A stretch of 25,484 nucleotides of DNA, taken from positions 1 to 25,484 of the IMG/VR virus record IMGVR_UViG_3300035034_000514; one strand, given 5' to 3'. The position numbers were made by a program, and so were the translations under genes. The notes below the pieces were generated by a model. The model was given only the letters and a program-made list of their open reading frames with translations, had not been told where the DNA came from and ran no database searches. Below, piece by piece: positions 13,523-21,438 of this stretch. This DNA comes from a virus. Position 1 is the stretch's first letter, and each line of letters starts with the position of its first letter.

Positions 13523-16500
13523 CTACATTAGATTAACAAGAATTTCAATAACGCCTTTCCCGCCAGCGTTTTTTTCAATTGCTTTACCTATTATAGTGCC
13601 TGGCTTTGGATTAATTGCTGCTCTTGCGTATCCTTCTTCTGTGCTGGTTTCTAATAGATCACCAGGATTTACTGATCCGATTACTTTGCATGGCACTCTT
13701 CCACATAATGCAATAAACGGATGCGTTGCATCAGACCCTGCGCCACTGTTCATCATTACCGCTGGCTGTGTACTTATCACACCTGCTACTCGCGTGTCTT
13801 GTGGTACGTTGTCTGTTGTTATCTCATGATTGCCGCCAAATACCATTACGGTGCCTGGCTCTGCTACTATGTCAGTATGGTATCTTTCTGCTAAGTCAGC
13901 ATACTGTGCACTAGTTGCTTGCCCGTATACTACGTCCCAGCTCTGAACAGCTGATCCTAAATCCTGCGACCCGTTTGTGCTCGGAACAAAATCGCCGGCG
14001 TTAGTAACACGCATGCGGCTTATGCCATCAGTGTGGAAAAATATCTGTCCTGTTCCGCCTGTTAGGTTACCAACGAGAAGGTTAGCGTTACCTCGCTGAA
14101 AGATACGACTGTCATCATTTGCGTTGATATCAATTGTAAGTCCGTTAGTTGATCCGCCTGCTGTGTCTCGAAGATCTATTTGGCCGCCATTGACAGCACC
14201 CGACACTAAACCTATTGTTAGAGAACCAGCTGATGTTAACTGCATAGTCTCATCATTATCGCCAGTATACCAGCAATGCTGATCAGCAAAGCCATCTGTA
14301 TCAGTTGTAAAAATTTTATACAGGTCAGATTCTAATTGACCCGAAGTTAGTATCGTAAAATCAGCACTATTATCCCATTTTAGCTTAATCCTTGCGCCAT
14401 TTGAATCTAGGCTAGTGTTGTCTAGTAATAAGGCAACCTCGCCATTTTCAGCAAGATGCAATCTTTCCCTTGGCAAGTTAGATCCTATCCCTAGCCCGGT
14501 TGAATCTAAGACTGTTCTAAGCTGACCACCGGTATAAGTATGGAAACTGTCACCGTTGTTTATGTATTCAATTCGACCGACTATAGCTGATGCAGTGTTA
14601 CCAAAGAATAAACTAGCAGATGACGTAGTATTACCTGCTCTGATTGCTACAATTGCTGTGCCATCAGAATCCCTTACATCTAGATTATATTGCGGAACAG
14701 TCGATGTGCCTATGCCAACCAGGTTTGATGAATTAATTGTAATAGCAGTCGAAGCAGCGTCGTCATTGATGCCAGTTGATGTTAAGTTGCCAACAGATAT
14801 ATCATTTGTCGTAGTGTTACCATTGTCAGTAACACTATCTAATGTTGCACTTAGGCCACTATCAGTACCTTGGGTTCCTAGTGTGCCTTGGGTTCCTTGA
14901 CTTCCAGTAGTTCCCTGACGGCCTTGGGTTCCTTGACGGCCCTGGGTTCCTTGTGTTCCTGTAGCACCTTGTGTTCCTGTAGCACCTTGTGTTCCTGTTG
15001 TGCCTTGCGCGCCAGTATCTCCATCACTTGGGCCTTGGATGCCTTGTAGTCCTATCCCGCCAGCGGAATATATTACTATGCGTGTCCCTGCTGTAATTAA
15101 GCTAGCAGTTCCGTCGGCGTCAGTAAAAGCAAAAAATCTTACTACGTCGCCGTCGCTTAAATTTAAGGCAGTGGATAACCCCACACCGCCAGTGTTTTGG
15201 TCACTGTCACGAGCCACATAATTTGATACTTGCTCGGCTGTTAATTCAACAAATCCAGTGCCTGTGTCGATCTCAGTTCTAATAAACATCTCAGCTCTGT
15301 TGTTATTAATTGACCTGGCACTAACACTAAATATATAATTACCAGTTGCATTACATGTAATTTCGTTGCTTGCTATAGTAAACGGAGCTTGTGATATAGT
15401 TGGTGTGCCCCATGTGAGGTCGGCACGAACGTTACTGATGCTAGCAGTGCTAGTGCCGTTTGCTTTTATAATAAAGCCATCAGCAGCTTGTCCTTCGATT
15501 CCTTGAATACCTTGCTCGCCGAACGTTCCTTGCGTACCGGTAGCTCCCTGTACTCCAGTTGCTCCTTGTGGGCCTGTTGTTCCTTGTATGCCTTGGTTAC
15601 CATCATCACCTGTTGTACCTTGCTGGCCATTATTACCCTGACGGCCTTGGGTGCCTTGGTTACCGGTGGAGCCTTGATTGCCCGTAGAGCCTTGGATGCC
15701 TTGATTGCCAGTAGTGCCTTGACGTCCTTGAATGCCTTGGTTACCAGTAGTTCCTTGACGTCCTTGAATGCCTTGATTGCCAGTTGTTCCGTCATCGCCT
15801 GTTGTGCCTTGACGGCCTTGGGTTCCGTCATCGCCTGTTGTGCCTTGCGGGCCAGTAGTTCCTTGGTTTCCAGTAGTTCCTTGACGTCCTTGAATGCCTT
15901 GACGTCCTTGTGTTCCTTGATTACCTGTGGTTCCTTGATTGCCAGTTGTTCCTTGGATTCCTTGGATGCCTTGATTACCAGTAGTTCCCTGATTACCATT
16001 ATTACCCTGACGGCCTTGGGTGCCTTGGTTTCCAGTAGTGCCTTGGTTACCAGTGGTACCTTGGTTACCAGTAGTTCCTTGGATGCCTTGATTACCAGTA
16101 GTTCCCTGATTACCAGTAGTTCCTTGATTACCAGTAGTGCCTTGATTACCAGTAGTTCCCTGATTACCAGTAGTTCCTTGTACTCCCTGGATGCCTTGAT
16201 TACCAGTAGTTCCCTGATTACCAGTAGTTCCTTGTACTCCCTGGATGCCTTGGTTACCGGTAGTTCCCTGATTACCAGTAGTTCCTTGTACTCCCTGGAT
16301 GCCTTGGTTACCGGTAGTGCCTTGGTTACCGGTAGTGCCTTGCTCACCAGTAGTTCCCTGATTGCCCGTAGAGCCTTGGATGCCTTGGCGTCCTTGTGTT
16401 CCAGTAGAGCCCTGATTGCCAGTTGTACCCTGTATGCCTTGATCACCTGTTGTGCCTTGTGCACCAATCGGCCCCGATGTAGTAATCCATTGTTCAGAAT

Positions 16501-17797
16501 CGCCATCATCAAAATAAAAGTTTAAGGTACTGTCATTTGTGTCAAACCATAACTCGCCAACGATCGGGGATACAGGCGCTGTGTCATCTACTTCTATGCC
16601 AGCAGATTGTCCTTGTATACCTTGACGGCCTTGAACTCCTTGTGTTCCTGTAGTTCCCTGACTAGCCTGTGTGCCTTGTACTCCTTGATTACCAGTAGTT
16701 CCTTGGATGCCTTGCTCACCTGTGGTCCCTTGGTTACCAGTAGTTCCCTGATTGCCAGTAGTGCCTTGTATACCTTGGCGTCCTTGGTTTCCGGTTGTTC
16801 CTTGGTTACCAGTTGTTCCTTGATTGCCCGTAGTTCCTTGTACTCCTTGTATGCCTTGATTGCCAGTTGTTCCTTGATTGCCAGTTGTTCCTTGGTTACC
16901 AGTAGTTCCTTGTACTCCCTGTATGCCTTGATTACCTGTGGTTCCTTGATTACCTGTGGTTCCTTGATTACCTGTGGTCCCTTGTTGTCCAGTAGTGCCT
17001 TGATTGCCAGTAGTTCCTTGATTACCCTGACGTCCTTGGATGCCTTGCTGCCCAATAGTTCCTTGACGGCCTTGGGTTCCTTGGATGCCTTGGTTACCAG
17101 TAGTTCCTTGGTTACCAGTAGTGCCCTGGTTACCAGTAGTTCCCTGATTGCCAGTAGTTCCTTGTATGCCTTGATCACCGGTTGTACCTTGACTGCCTTG
17201 TGTTCCTTGTGTTCCTGTAGATCCTTGTAATCCAGCAACAGTAGATGGGTCAACAAAACTAATTGTACCAGAGCCATCTGTGCTCATTATGAAACCGTCG
17301 GCACCGTCTGCTAGCGGAAGAGTATAGTCATTGATAATAAGCGTACTATCAATAGTTACATTAGATGATTCTAGAAATTCTAAATTAGTTATTGACCCCC
17401 CGACTCCTGTGCCAAACGTAATTGTACCACTTACGTCAATATTGCTAGTAAATATGTCGGTTGCCGTTAGCGTAGCAAATGTCTTATCGCCTAGGTTATT
17501 AGTGTTAATCCATTGGTTTGTATTGCCATCGTACGCAAGTACATCAGCATTACCAACCGATGATATGCTAACGTCTGTTAGTTGCGGAAGAGATATATTT
17601 TCTACTGCGTTTGTTGCGAGGTCTACCCAGTTTACGCCGTCGTATATTTTTACTAATACATTAGAACTGTCGAGCCAAATGTCGCCGGTGTTGATATCAA
17701 CCGTCGGTTCGTCTGATATTCCGTAAATTTTAGAACCGCTTTTGCCAATCTGAAAATCAGATTTAGTGGTTCCTTTGAAGTTGCCAAAAACTGCCAT
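13523..17797 (-). CDS. Giant collagen-like tail fibre with C1q-like domain and shared C-terminal domain
   Basis: From ATG at 17797 the protein has 1424 residues. GGAGA 6-10 bases upstream supports this start over one six codons earlier. The N-terminus (MAVFGNFKGTTKSDFQIGKS) resembles the 1068-residue fibre's MAGFRSIKG start. Collagen-like triplets fill ~187-395 and ~443-770 (GNQ-GTT-GIQ-GVQ type, almost no proline), separated by a module with GELWFDTND. A beta domain at ~771-912 (ATGNYIFSVSARSINNNRAEMFIRTEI...LNLSDGDVVRFF) looks like a C1q/TNF jelly roll, as in C1q or BclA. Short collagen follows to ~972. Beta-rich fibre repeats follow (TGLGIGSNLPRERLH). The final ~130 residues (YADLAERYHTD...VFGG...GRVPCKVIGSVNPGDLL) are shared with the other collagen fibre. 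It is probably a trimeric virion fibre binding the host surface. Confidence 0.85.
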   Translation of the reverse strand: MAVFGNFKGTTKSDFQIGKSGSKIYGISDEPTVDINTGDIWLDSSNVLVKIYDGVNWVDLATNAVENISLPQLTDVSISSVGNADVLAYDGNTNQWINTNNLGDKTFATLTATDIFTSNIDVSGTITFGTGVGGSITNLEFLESSNVTIDSTLIINDYTLPLADGADGFIMSTDGSGTISFVDPSTVAGLQGSTGTQGTQGSQGTTGDQGIQGTTGNQGTTGNQGTTGNQGTTGNQGIQGTQGRQGTIGQQGIQGRQGNQGTTGNQGTTGQQGTTGNQGTTGNQGTTGNQGIQGVQGTTGNQGTTGNQGTTGNQGIQGVQGTTGNQGTTGNQGTTGNQGRQGIQGTTGNQGTTGNQGTTGEQGIQGTTGNQGVQGTQASQGTTGTQGVQGRQGIQGQSAGIEVDDTAPVSPIVGELWFDTNDSTLNFYFDDGDSEQWITTSGPIGAQGTTGDQGIQGTTGNQGSTGTQGRQGIQGSTGNQGTTGEQGTTGNQGTTGNQGIQGVQGTTGNQGTTGNQGIQGVQGTTGNQGTTGNQGIQGVQGTTGNQGTTGNQGTTGNQGTTGNQGTTGNQGIQGTTGNQGTTGNQGTTGNQGTQGRQGNNGNQGTTGNQGIQGIQGTTGNQGTTGNQGTQGRQGIQGRQGTTGNQGTTGPQGTTGDDGTQGRQGTTGDDGTTGNQGIQGRQGTTGNQGIQGRQGTTGNQGIQGSTGNQGSTGNQGTQGRQGNNGQQGTTGDDGNQGIQGTTGPQGATGVQGATGTQGTFGEQGIQGIEGQAADGFIIKANGTSTASISNVRADLTWGTPTISQAPFTIASNEITCNATGNYIFSVSARSINNNRAEMFIRTEIDTGTGFVELTAEQVSNYVARDSDQNTGGVGLSTALNLSDGDVVRFFAFTDADGTASLITAGTRIVIYSAGGIGLQGIQGPSDGDTGAQGTTGTQGATGTQGATGTQGTQGRQGTQGRQGTTGSQGTQGTLGTQGTDSGLSATLDSVTDNGNTTTNDISVGNLTSTGINDDAASTAITINSSNLVGIGTSTVPQYNLDVRDSDGTAIVAIRAGNTTSSASLFFGNTASAIVGRIEYINNGDSFHTYTGGQLRTVLDSTGLGIGSNLPRERLHLAENGEVALLLDNTSLDSNGARIKLKWDNSADFTILTSGQLESDLYKIFTTDTDGFADQHCWYTGDNDETMQLTSAGSLTIGLVSGAVNGGQIDLRDTAGGSTNGLTIDINANDDSRIFQRGNANLLVGNLTGGTGQIFFHTDGISRMRVTNAGDFVPSTNGSQDLGSAVQSWDVVYGQATSAQYADLAERYHTDIVAEPGTVMVFGGNHEITTDNVPQDTRVAGVISTQPAVMMNSGAGSDATHPFIALCGRVPCKVIGSVNPGDLLETSTEEGYARAAINPKPGTIIGKAIEKNAGGKGVIEILVNLM
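14875..17237 (-). repeat. Collagen-like coding repeats (9-bp triplet periodicity) in the 1424-residue fibre
   Basis: G-x-y triplets give nested periodicity of 9, 18 and 54 bases in three blocks (about 17237-16611, 16470-15485 and 15050-14875), split by two globular modules. A frequent unit encodes GNQGTT. Threonine and asparagine are common at x and glutamine, threonine or valine at y; proline is nearly absent. The DNA repeats are candidates for slippage and recombination. Confidence 0.9.
16181..16342 (-). repeat. Three tandem 54-bp units inside the collagen region
   Basis: The motif TACTCCCTGGATGCC starts at 16181, 16235 and 16289, exactly 54 bases apart, with near-identical sequence between the first two. 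Each unit encodes 18 residues of GNQ/GTT/GIQ/GVQ triplets. The third unit diverges toward its end. Confidence 0.88.
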
Positions 17798-17812
17798 ATA
17801 CTGTCTCCAAGT

Positions 17813-17850
17813 CATTGCTTAGGCAATGTCTGCGAGAGTTAAACCCGCAG
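17813..17850 (-). promoter_or_regulatory. Two adjacent hairpins in the leader of the giant fibre mRNA
   Basis: In the minus-strand leader, CTGCGGG pairs with CTCGCAG (17850-17844 with 17836-17830, one G-U pair, 7-base loop). Next CATTGC pairs with GCAATG (17828-17823 with 17818-17813, loop CTAA on the mRNA). The second hairpin ends 4 bases before the GGAGA ribosome site at 17804-17808. The pair fills most of the leader after the promoter at 17865-17872. They may affect mRNA stability or translation. No T-run follows, so they do not look like terminators. Confidence 0.5.
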
Positions 17851-17864
17851 TCTTGTTATGTATG

Positions 17865-17872
17865 TATTTATC
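17865..17872 (-). promoter_or_regulatory. T4-type late promoter octamer GATAAATA
   Basis: On the minus strand GATAAATA lies 67 bases upstream of the ATG of the 1424-residue fibre. It is divergent from CATAAATA at 17899-17906. It would start transcription near 17858, giving a roughly 60-base leader with two hairpins. Confidence 0.6.
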
Positions 17873-17898
17873 ATATTAGATCAGTTTAGATTTCCTAA

Positions 17899-17906
17899 CA
17901 TAAATA
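17899..17906 (+). promoter_or_regulatory. T4-type late promoter octamer CATAAATA
   Basis: CATAAATA, identical to the octamer before the gp14-like gene, lies 23 bases upstream of the ATG at 17930, with AGAGG at 17916-17920 between. It gives the small plus-strand glycine-rich gene its own late promoter. Confidence 0.6.
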
Positions 17907-17929
17907 CTAGTTTACAGAGGTATGAATTA

Positions 17930-18226
17930 ATGCAAATGTCCAATGGCGTTGTTTTAGCAGGCGGCGGTGGGGGCACAGGACTAAACGGTCGCACTGATAA
18001 TGGTGCGGGCGGAAATAGGGGTACTGATCGCGGTGGGTCGGAGCGAGGCCGTGGAGGCAGTGCAGGTCAGGGCGGTGGCATTCATGGGATTGGTGGCTTT
18101 TATGGTGGTGGCGGTGGGGGCTCGTATGTCGGGGCAGGCGCTCGCATACGTGGCTGGAGAGGTGGAAATGGTGCTGTCAGAATAATATGGGGGTCTGGCA
18201 GAAGCTATCCTACTGACGCTGCGTAG
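17930..18226 (+). CDS. Small glycine-rich protein, opposite in orientation to the surrounding fibre genes
   Basis: From ATG at 17930 the protein has 98 residues and is about 40% glycine. It begins MQMSNGVVLAGGGGGTG, has a GFYGGGGGGSYVGAGARIRG core and ends RGGNGAVRIIWGSGRSYP plus a few residues. That end is one I recognise as the C-terminus of glycine-rich tail proteins of marine phages, and it parallels GGDGLVVIRYKI in the 361-residue adhesin. The rest is low complexity. An upstream in-frame ATG at 17858 is rejected because AGAGG lies 9 bases before 17930, after a late-type octamer. It is the only plus-strand gene between 4753 and 25484. Its stop directly abuts the stop of the 1068-residue fibre. 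It could be an adhesin tip or a stranded C-terminal module of a larger adhesin. Confidence 0.68.
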   Translation: MQMSNGVVLAGGGGGTGLNGRTDNGAGGNRGTDRGGSERGRGGSAGQGGGIHGIGGFYGGGGGGSYVGAGARIRGWRGGNGAVRIIWGSGRSYPTDAA

Positions 18227-21200
18227 TTAAACAATTATTTCCACTGTTCCTTTACCAGTGTCAGGCTTGTTAGCAAGAGCTTTGCCTACTATTGCGCATG
18301 CTCGAACAACGTCTGGGTTAGCACGTTCACAGTATCCTGGAGTCATGCTGGTCACTAATATATCGCCTGCGAATACAGCACCTGTCACTAATGCTGGTGT
18401 GCGACCTCGTAGTGCTATGTATTGACCAGCACCATCTTGGTTAAGCATAAAACCTGGCTTGTCTGACACTACACCAATAACACGCGAATCTGCATAGTTT
18501 GTGGTAGTTGTAACTTCGTCGCTGCCGCCAATTACAAGCACAGTGCCGACAGCGTACTCTGAATCTGTAACATATTTCTCAGCAAGGTCGCCGTATGTTG
18601 CTGCTGTTGTTGTACCGCTAAAGTTGTTAGAGAACAACGTATTAGTTGATGCGTCATATGTTAAGTTTTGCGTATGTACTTCAGCAGTTTCCGGAGTACC
18701 GCTAGCAGTTACCATCACAGGGAACAACGATGTATCAGTTGTGTTGTTTGCTGCATTAATAATAGTATTCGGTCCTGCATTACCTTGTACACCTTGCGTT
18801 CCGAAACTACCTTGGATGCCTTGTGTAGCTGAACCAGTTGACCCGTCTGCTCCTTGTATAGCAGGTCCTTGTAATCCTTGTAATCCTTGTAATCCTTGTA
18901 ATCCTTGAATGCCTTGGTTACCAGTAGAACCCAGTGTTCCGTCTATGCCCTGATTTCCTTGATTTCCTTGTGCTCCAGTTGTGCCTTGTGGGCCGTCTGC
19001 GGGACCTTGAATACCTTGCACGCCTTGTGTTCCGCCGCCGCCTGTTGTTCCCTGGGCTCCTTGTGGGCCGTCTGCTGGTCCCTGAACGCCTTGTATGCCT
19101 TGTACTCCGTCTTCGCCTATTGTGCCTGCTGTGCCTTGTGGGCCTGCTGCGGGTCCTTGTGGGCCAACTGGTCCCTGGATGCCTTGATCACCTGTGCGAG
19201 CAAAAGTAATGACCATCGGTAAGCCGTCTGTAAATGACGCGCCGCTTCCGTCAACGAAACCACACGATACAGTAAAGTATCCGGCATTTTCGCTAAGTGT
19301 ATTAATAGTAAACAGCGCAAAGTTTGCTGGGTTAGATTCTTCGGAAACTTTAAAGTGGCCTTTTAGTGTGCTAGTACTGTCATCAATTGTGCGTAAATAT
19401 CCTTGTATATCGGTACCGTTGTTATCTTGATCATCGATATATAATGTAGTAGCACTTGATAAACTAGTAGTATTAAATTTTAAATCACCGGCGCCCGGAT
19501 CAGTGGCATTAGTATCAGTATCGAAATCATACGCGAAACTTGCGCCGCCGAATTCACCTGTGCGGCCTTGTAGTCCCTGGGTTGCTTGCCCACTAATACC
19601 CTGTATGCCTTGTGGTCCGAATATGCCTTGGACTCCTTGTGGCCCTTCTGATCCTAGTGTGCCGTCTATGCCTTGTATTCCCTGAGTACCCACAGATCCT
19701 TGCGTTCCGCTAGTTCCCTGTGGCCCTTCTGCGCCTAGTGTTCCGTCTATGCCCTGACGTCCTTGTAATCCCTGTGTTCCTTGCGCGCCGGTGGGTCCTT
19801 GTGGCCCTACTCCTTGTAGTCCTTGGCTTCCTAGCGTTCCTTGTATTCCTTGTTCGCCGCGTATTCCCTGGAATCCTGTGCCGCCGAATTCGCCGGCTAT
19901 GCCTTGAAGTCCTTGTGTTCCTTGAGTGCCTTGCTCGCCAGTTGTTCCCTGGGGACCGGTTGTTCCTTGATTACCCTGACGTCCTTGAATACCTTGCTCG
20001 CCGTCTGTGCCTTGAGCTCCTTGAATACCTTGCTCGCTTATAGCACCCTGGATGCCTTGAATACCTTGCTCGCCTGTTACTCCTTGCCGTCCTTGGCGGC
20101 CTTGGGTTCCTTGACTGCCTTGTGTTCCTTGTGGTCCAACAATCTGGCCGACATCTGTCCATACGTCAGATACTTCTGTCTCAACCCATAGGCTGCCGCT
20201 TGTTTCGTCAATGACGCCATCGCCGATGCCAGCAGACGGAAACGCTGCATTAAGTACAGCAGATTCATTTCCGGCGCCATTCGCTAATACGTTAGGCACA
20301 CTACCGATAATGGTTACGGTTGTTCCGTCGTTTCCTGTTATGCCCTGGATGCCCTGGATGCCTTGGATGCCTTGATTACCCTGGATGCCTTGCTCACCTT
20401 GGATGCCTTGCTCGCCGGTTGTTCCTTGAGTGCCTTGCTCGCCGGTTGTACCTTGACTGCCTTGTGTTCCTTGTGTTCCTGTAGCACCTTGACTTGCTTG
20501 CGATCCTTGTATGCCTTGCTCGCCATCTGCACCCTGGATGCCTTGCCGGCCTTGAACGCCTTGTGTTCCTGCTGCTTCTGGTCCTTGGATGCCTTGCCGG
20601 CCTTGAACTCCCTGACGGCCTTGCGTGCCGAATTCGCCTTGTGTTCCTGTTGTTCCTTGTTGGCCTCGAACGCCTTGTATGCCTTGACGTCCTTGACGTC
20701 CTTGTGTTCCTTGACTGCCTTGGGCGCCGTCTGCTCCGGCTATGCCTTGAGCACCTGTTATACCCTGGATGCCTTGCGGTCCTAGATTACCCTGAACACC
20801 TTGCTCGCCTAAGGTGCCCTGGGTGCCTTGAAATCCTGTTACGCCCTGGGTGCCTTGGAGTCCTGTTGTTCCCTGGGACCCAGGTGGGCCTTGTATTCCC
20901 GACGGACCTCTAACCTGACCTACATTTTGCCATACGCCAGCTGAGACCTGCACCCATAGATCGCCTGTAGCACCATCAATGATGCCGTCACCTACTACTG
21001 CTGATGGGAACGCTGTGTTGATTACACCCGATTCATTTCCTGCGCCGTTTGACAGAACATCATTGACCTGGCCTTCTACGTTTACGCTCTCACCGGGTGT
21101 TCCTTGCAGTCCTTGAAATCCGTCAATGCCTTGTATGCCTTGAGTACCTTGTAATCCCTGGTCGCCAATTAGTCCCTGAACGCCTTGGGCTCCTTGTGGG

Positions 21201-21433
21201 CCTTGGGCTCCTTGAACACCTTGTATGCCTTGTGGGCCTTGTAGGCCTGCTGGACCCGACGGGCCTTCTGGTGCAGATCCCCATTGTACGCCATCGCTGT
21301 AATAGAGTTCGCCATCATCACCGAATACTATAGTATCCTCGTAGTCAGCTGCGTTTAACTGGATAGGAACAGGATACGACCTGCTCGGGCCAATAAAACT
21401 TGATCTACCTTTTATACTTCTAAAGCCTGCCAT
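18227..21433 (-). CDS. Collagen-like tail fibre with duplicated beta modules
   Basis: The 1068-residue protein opens MAGFRSIKGRSSFIGPSRSY, then GELYYSDGVQW. Collagen-like triplets (GPQ, GIQ, GTQ, GRQ, GEQ) cover most of the first ~700 residues. They are broken by two copies of a ~62-residue module (residues ~117-177 and ~372-433) containing VLANGAGNES, AFPSA.VGDG and LWV. A beta domain beginning FAYDFDTDTNATDPGAGDLKFN follows, typical of phage and bacterial surface proteins. More collagen follows. NNTTDTSLFPVMVT, shared with the S74 protein, comes next. The last ~125 residues (YGDLAEKYVTD...VIGG...LRGRTPALVTGAVFAGDIL) match the other giant fibre. The ATG lies 5 bases after the upstream stop with AGGA overlapping that stop. 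It is probably a trimeric virion fibre. Confidence 0.84.
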   Translation of the reverse strand: MAGFRSIKGRSSFIGPSRSYPVPIQLNAADYEDTIVFGDDGELYYSDGVQWGSAPEGPSGPAGLQGPQGIQGVQGAQGPQGAQGVQGLIGDQGLQGTQGIQGIDGFQGLQGTPGESVNVEGQVNDVLSNGAGNESGVINTAFPSAVVGDGIIDGATGDLWVQVSAGVWQNVGQVRGPSGIQGPPGSQGTTGLQGTQGVTGFQGTQGTLGEQGVQGNLGPQGIQGITGAQGIAGADGAQGSQGTQGRQGRQGIQGVRGQQGTTGTQGEFGTQGRQGVQGRQGIQGPEAAGTQGVQGRQGIQGADGEQGIQGSQASQGATGTQGTQGSQGTTGEQGTQGTTGEQGIQGEQGIQGNQGIQGIQGIQGITGNDGTTVTIIGSVPNVLANGAGNESAVLNAAFPSAGIGDGVIDETSGSLWVETEVSDVWTDVGQIVGPQGTQGSQGTQGRQGRQGVTGEQGIQGIQGAISEQGIQGAQGTDGEQGIQGRQGNQGTTGPQGTTGEQGTQGTQGLQGIAGEFGGTGFQGIRGEQGIQGTLGSQGLQGVGPQGPTGAQGTQGLQGRQGIDGTLGAEGPQGTSGTQGSVGTQGIQGIDGTLGSEGPQGVQGIFGPQGIQGISGQATQGLQGRTGEFGGASFAYDFDTDTNATDPGAGDLKFNTTSLSSATTLYIDDQDNNGTDIQGYLRTIDDSTSTLKGHFKVSEESNPANFALFTINTLSENAGYFTVSCGFVDGSGASFTDGLPMVITFARTGDQGIQGPVGPQGPAAGPQGTAGTIGEDGVQGIQGVQGPADGPQGAQGTTGGGGTQGVQGIQGPADGPQGTTGAQGNQGNQGIDGTLGSTGNQGIQGLQGLQGLQGLQGPAIQGADGSTGSATQGIQGSFGTQGVQGNAGPNTIINAANNTTDTSLFPVMVTASGTPETAEVHTQNLTYDASTNTLFSNNFSGTTTAATYGDLAEKYVTDSEYAVGTVLVIGGSDEVTTTTNYADSRVIGVVSDKPGFMLNQDGAGQYIALRGRTPALVTGAVFAGDILVTSMTPGYCERANPDVVRACAIVGKALANKPDTGKGTVEIIV
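18775..21275 (-). repeat. Collagen-like coding repeats in the 1068-residue fibre
   Basis: 9-bp-periodic G-x-y coding repeats are interrupted by the two duplicated modules (20903-21085 and 20134-20320) and by a beta domain (about 19200-19560). The repeats here are more varied than in the 1424-residue fibre, with some proline near the N-terminus. Confidence 0.85.
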
Positions 21434-21438
21434 TTATA

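Noticed and set aside
15650-17200. CRISPR-like appearance of regularly spaced short repeats
   Set aside because: The repeats have a 9/18/54-bp coding periodicity, no unique spacers of constant length, and stay in frame as G-x-y triplets. No cas genes are present.
15488-17230. Long Ser/Leu/Thr/Ala-rich plus-strand frames and Lys/Glu/Leu-rich minus-strand frames over the collagen repeats
   Set aside because: They arise from the 9-bp codon periodicity of the collagen gene read in other frames; composition is purely periodic and no start signals fit.
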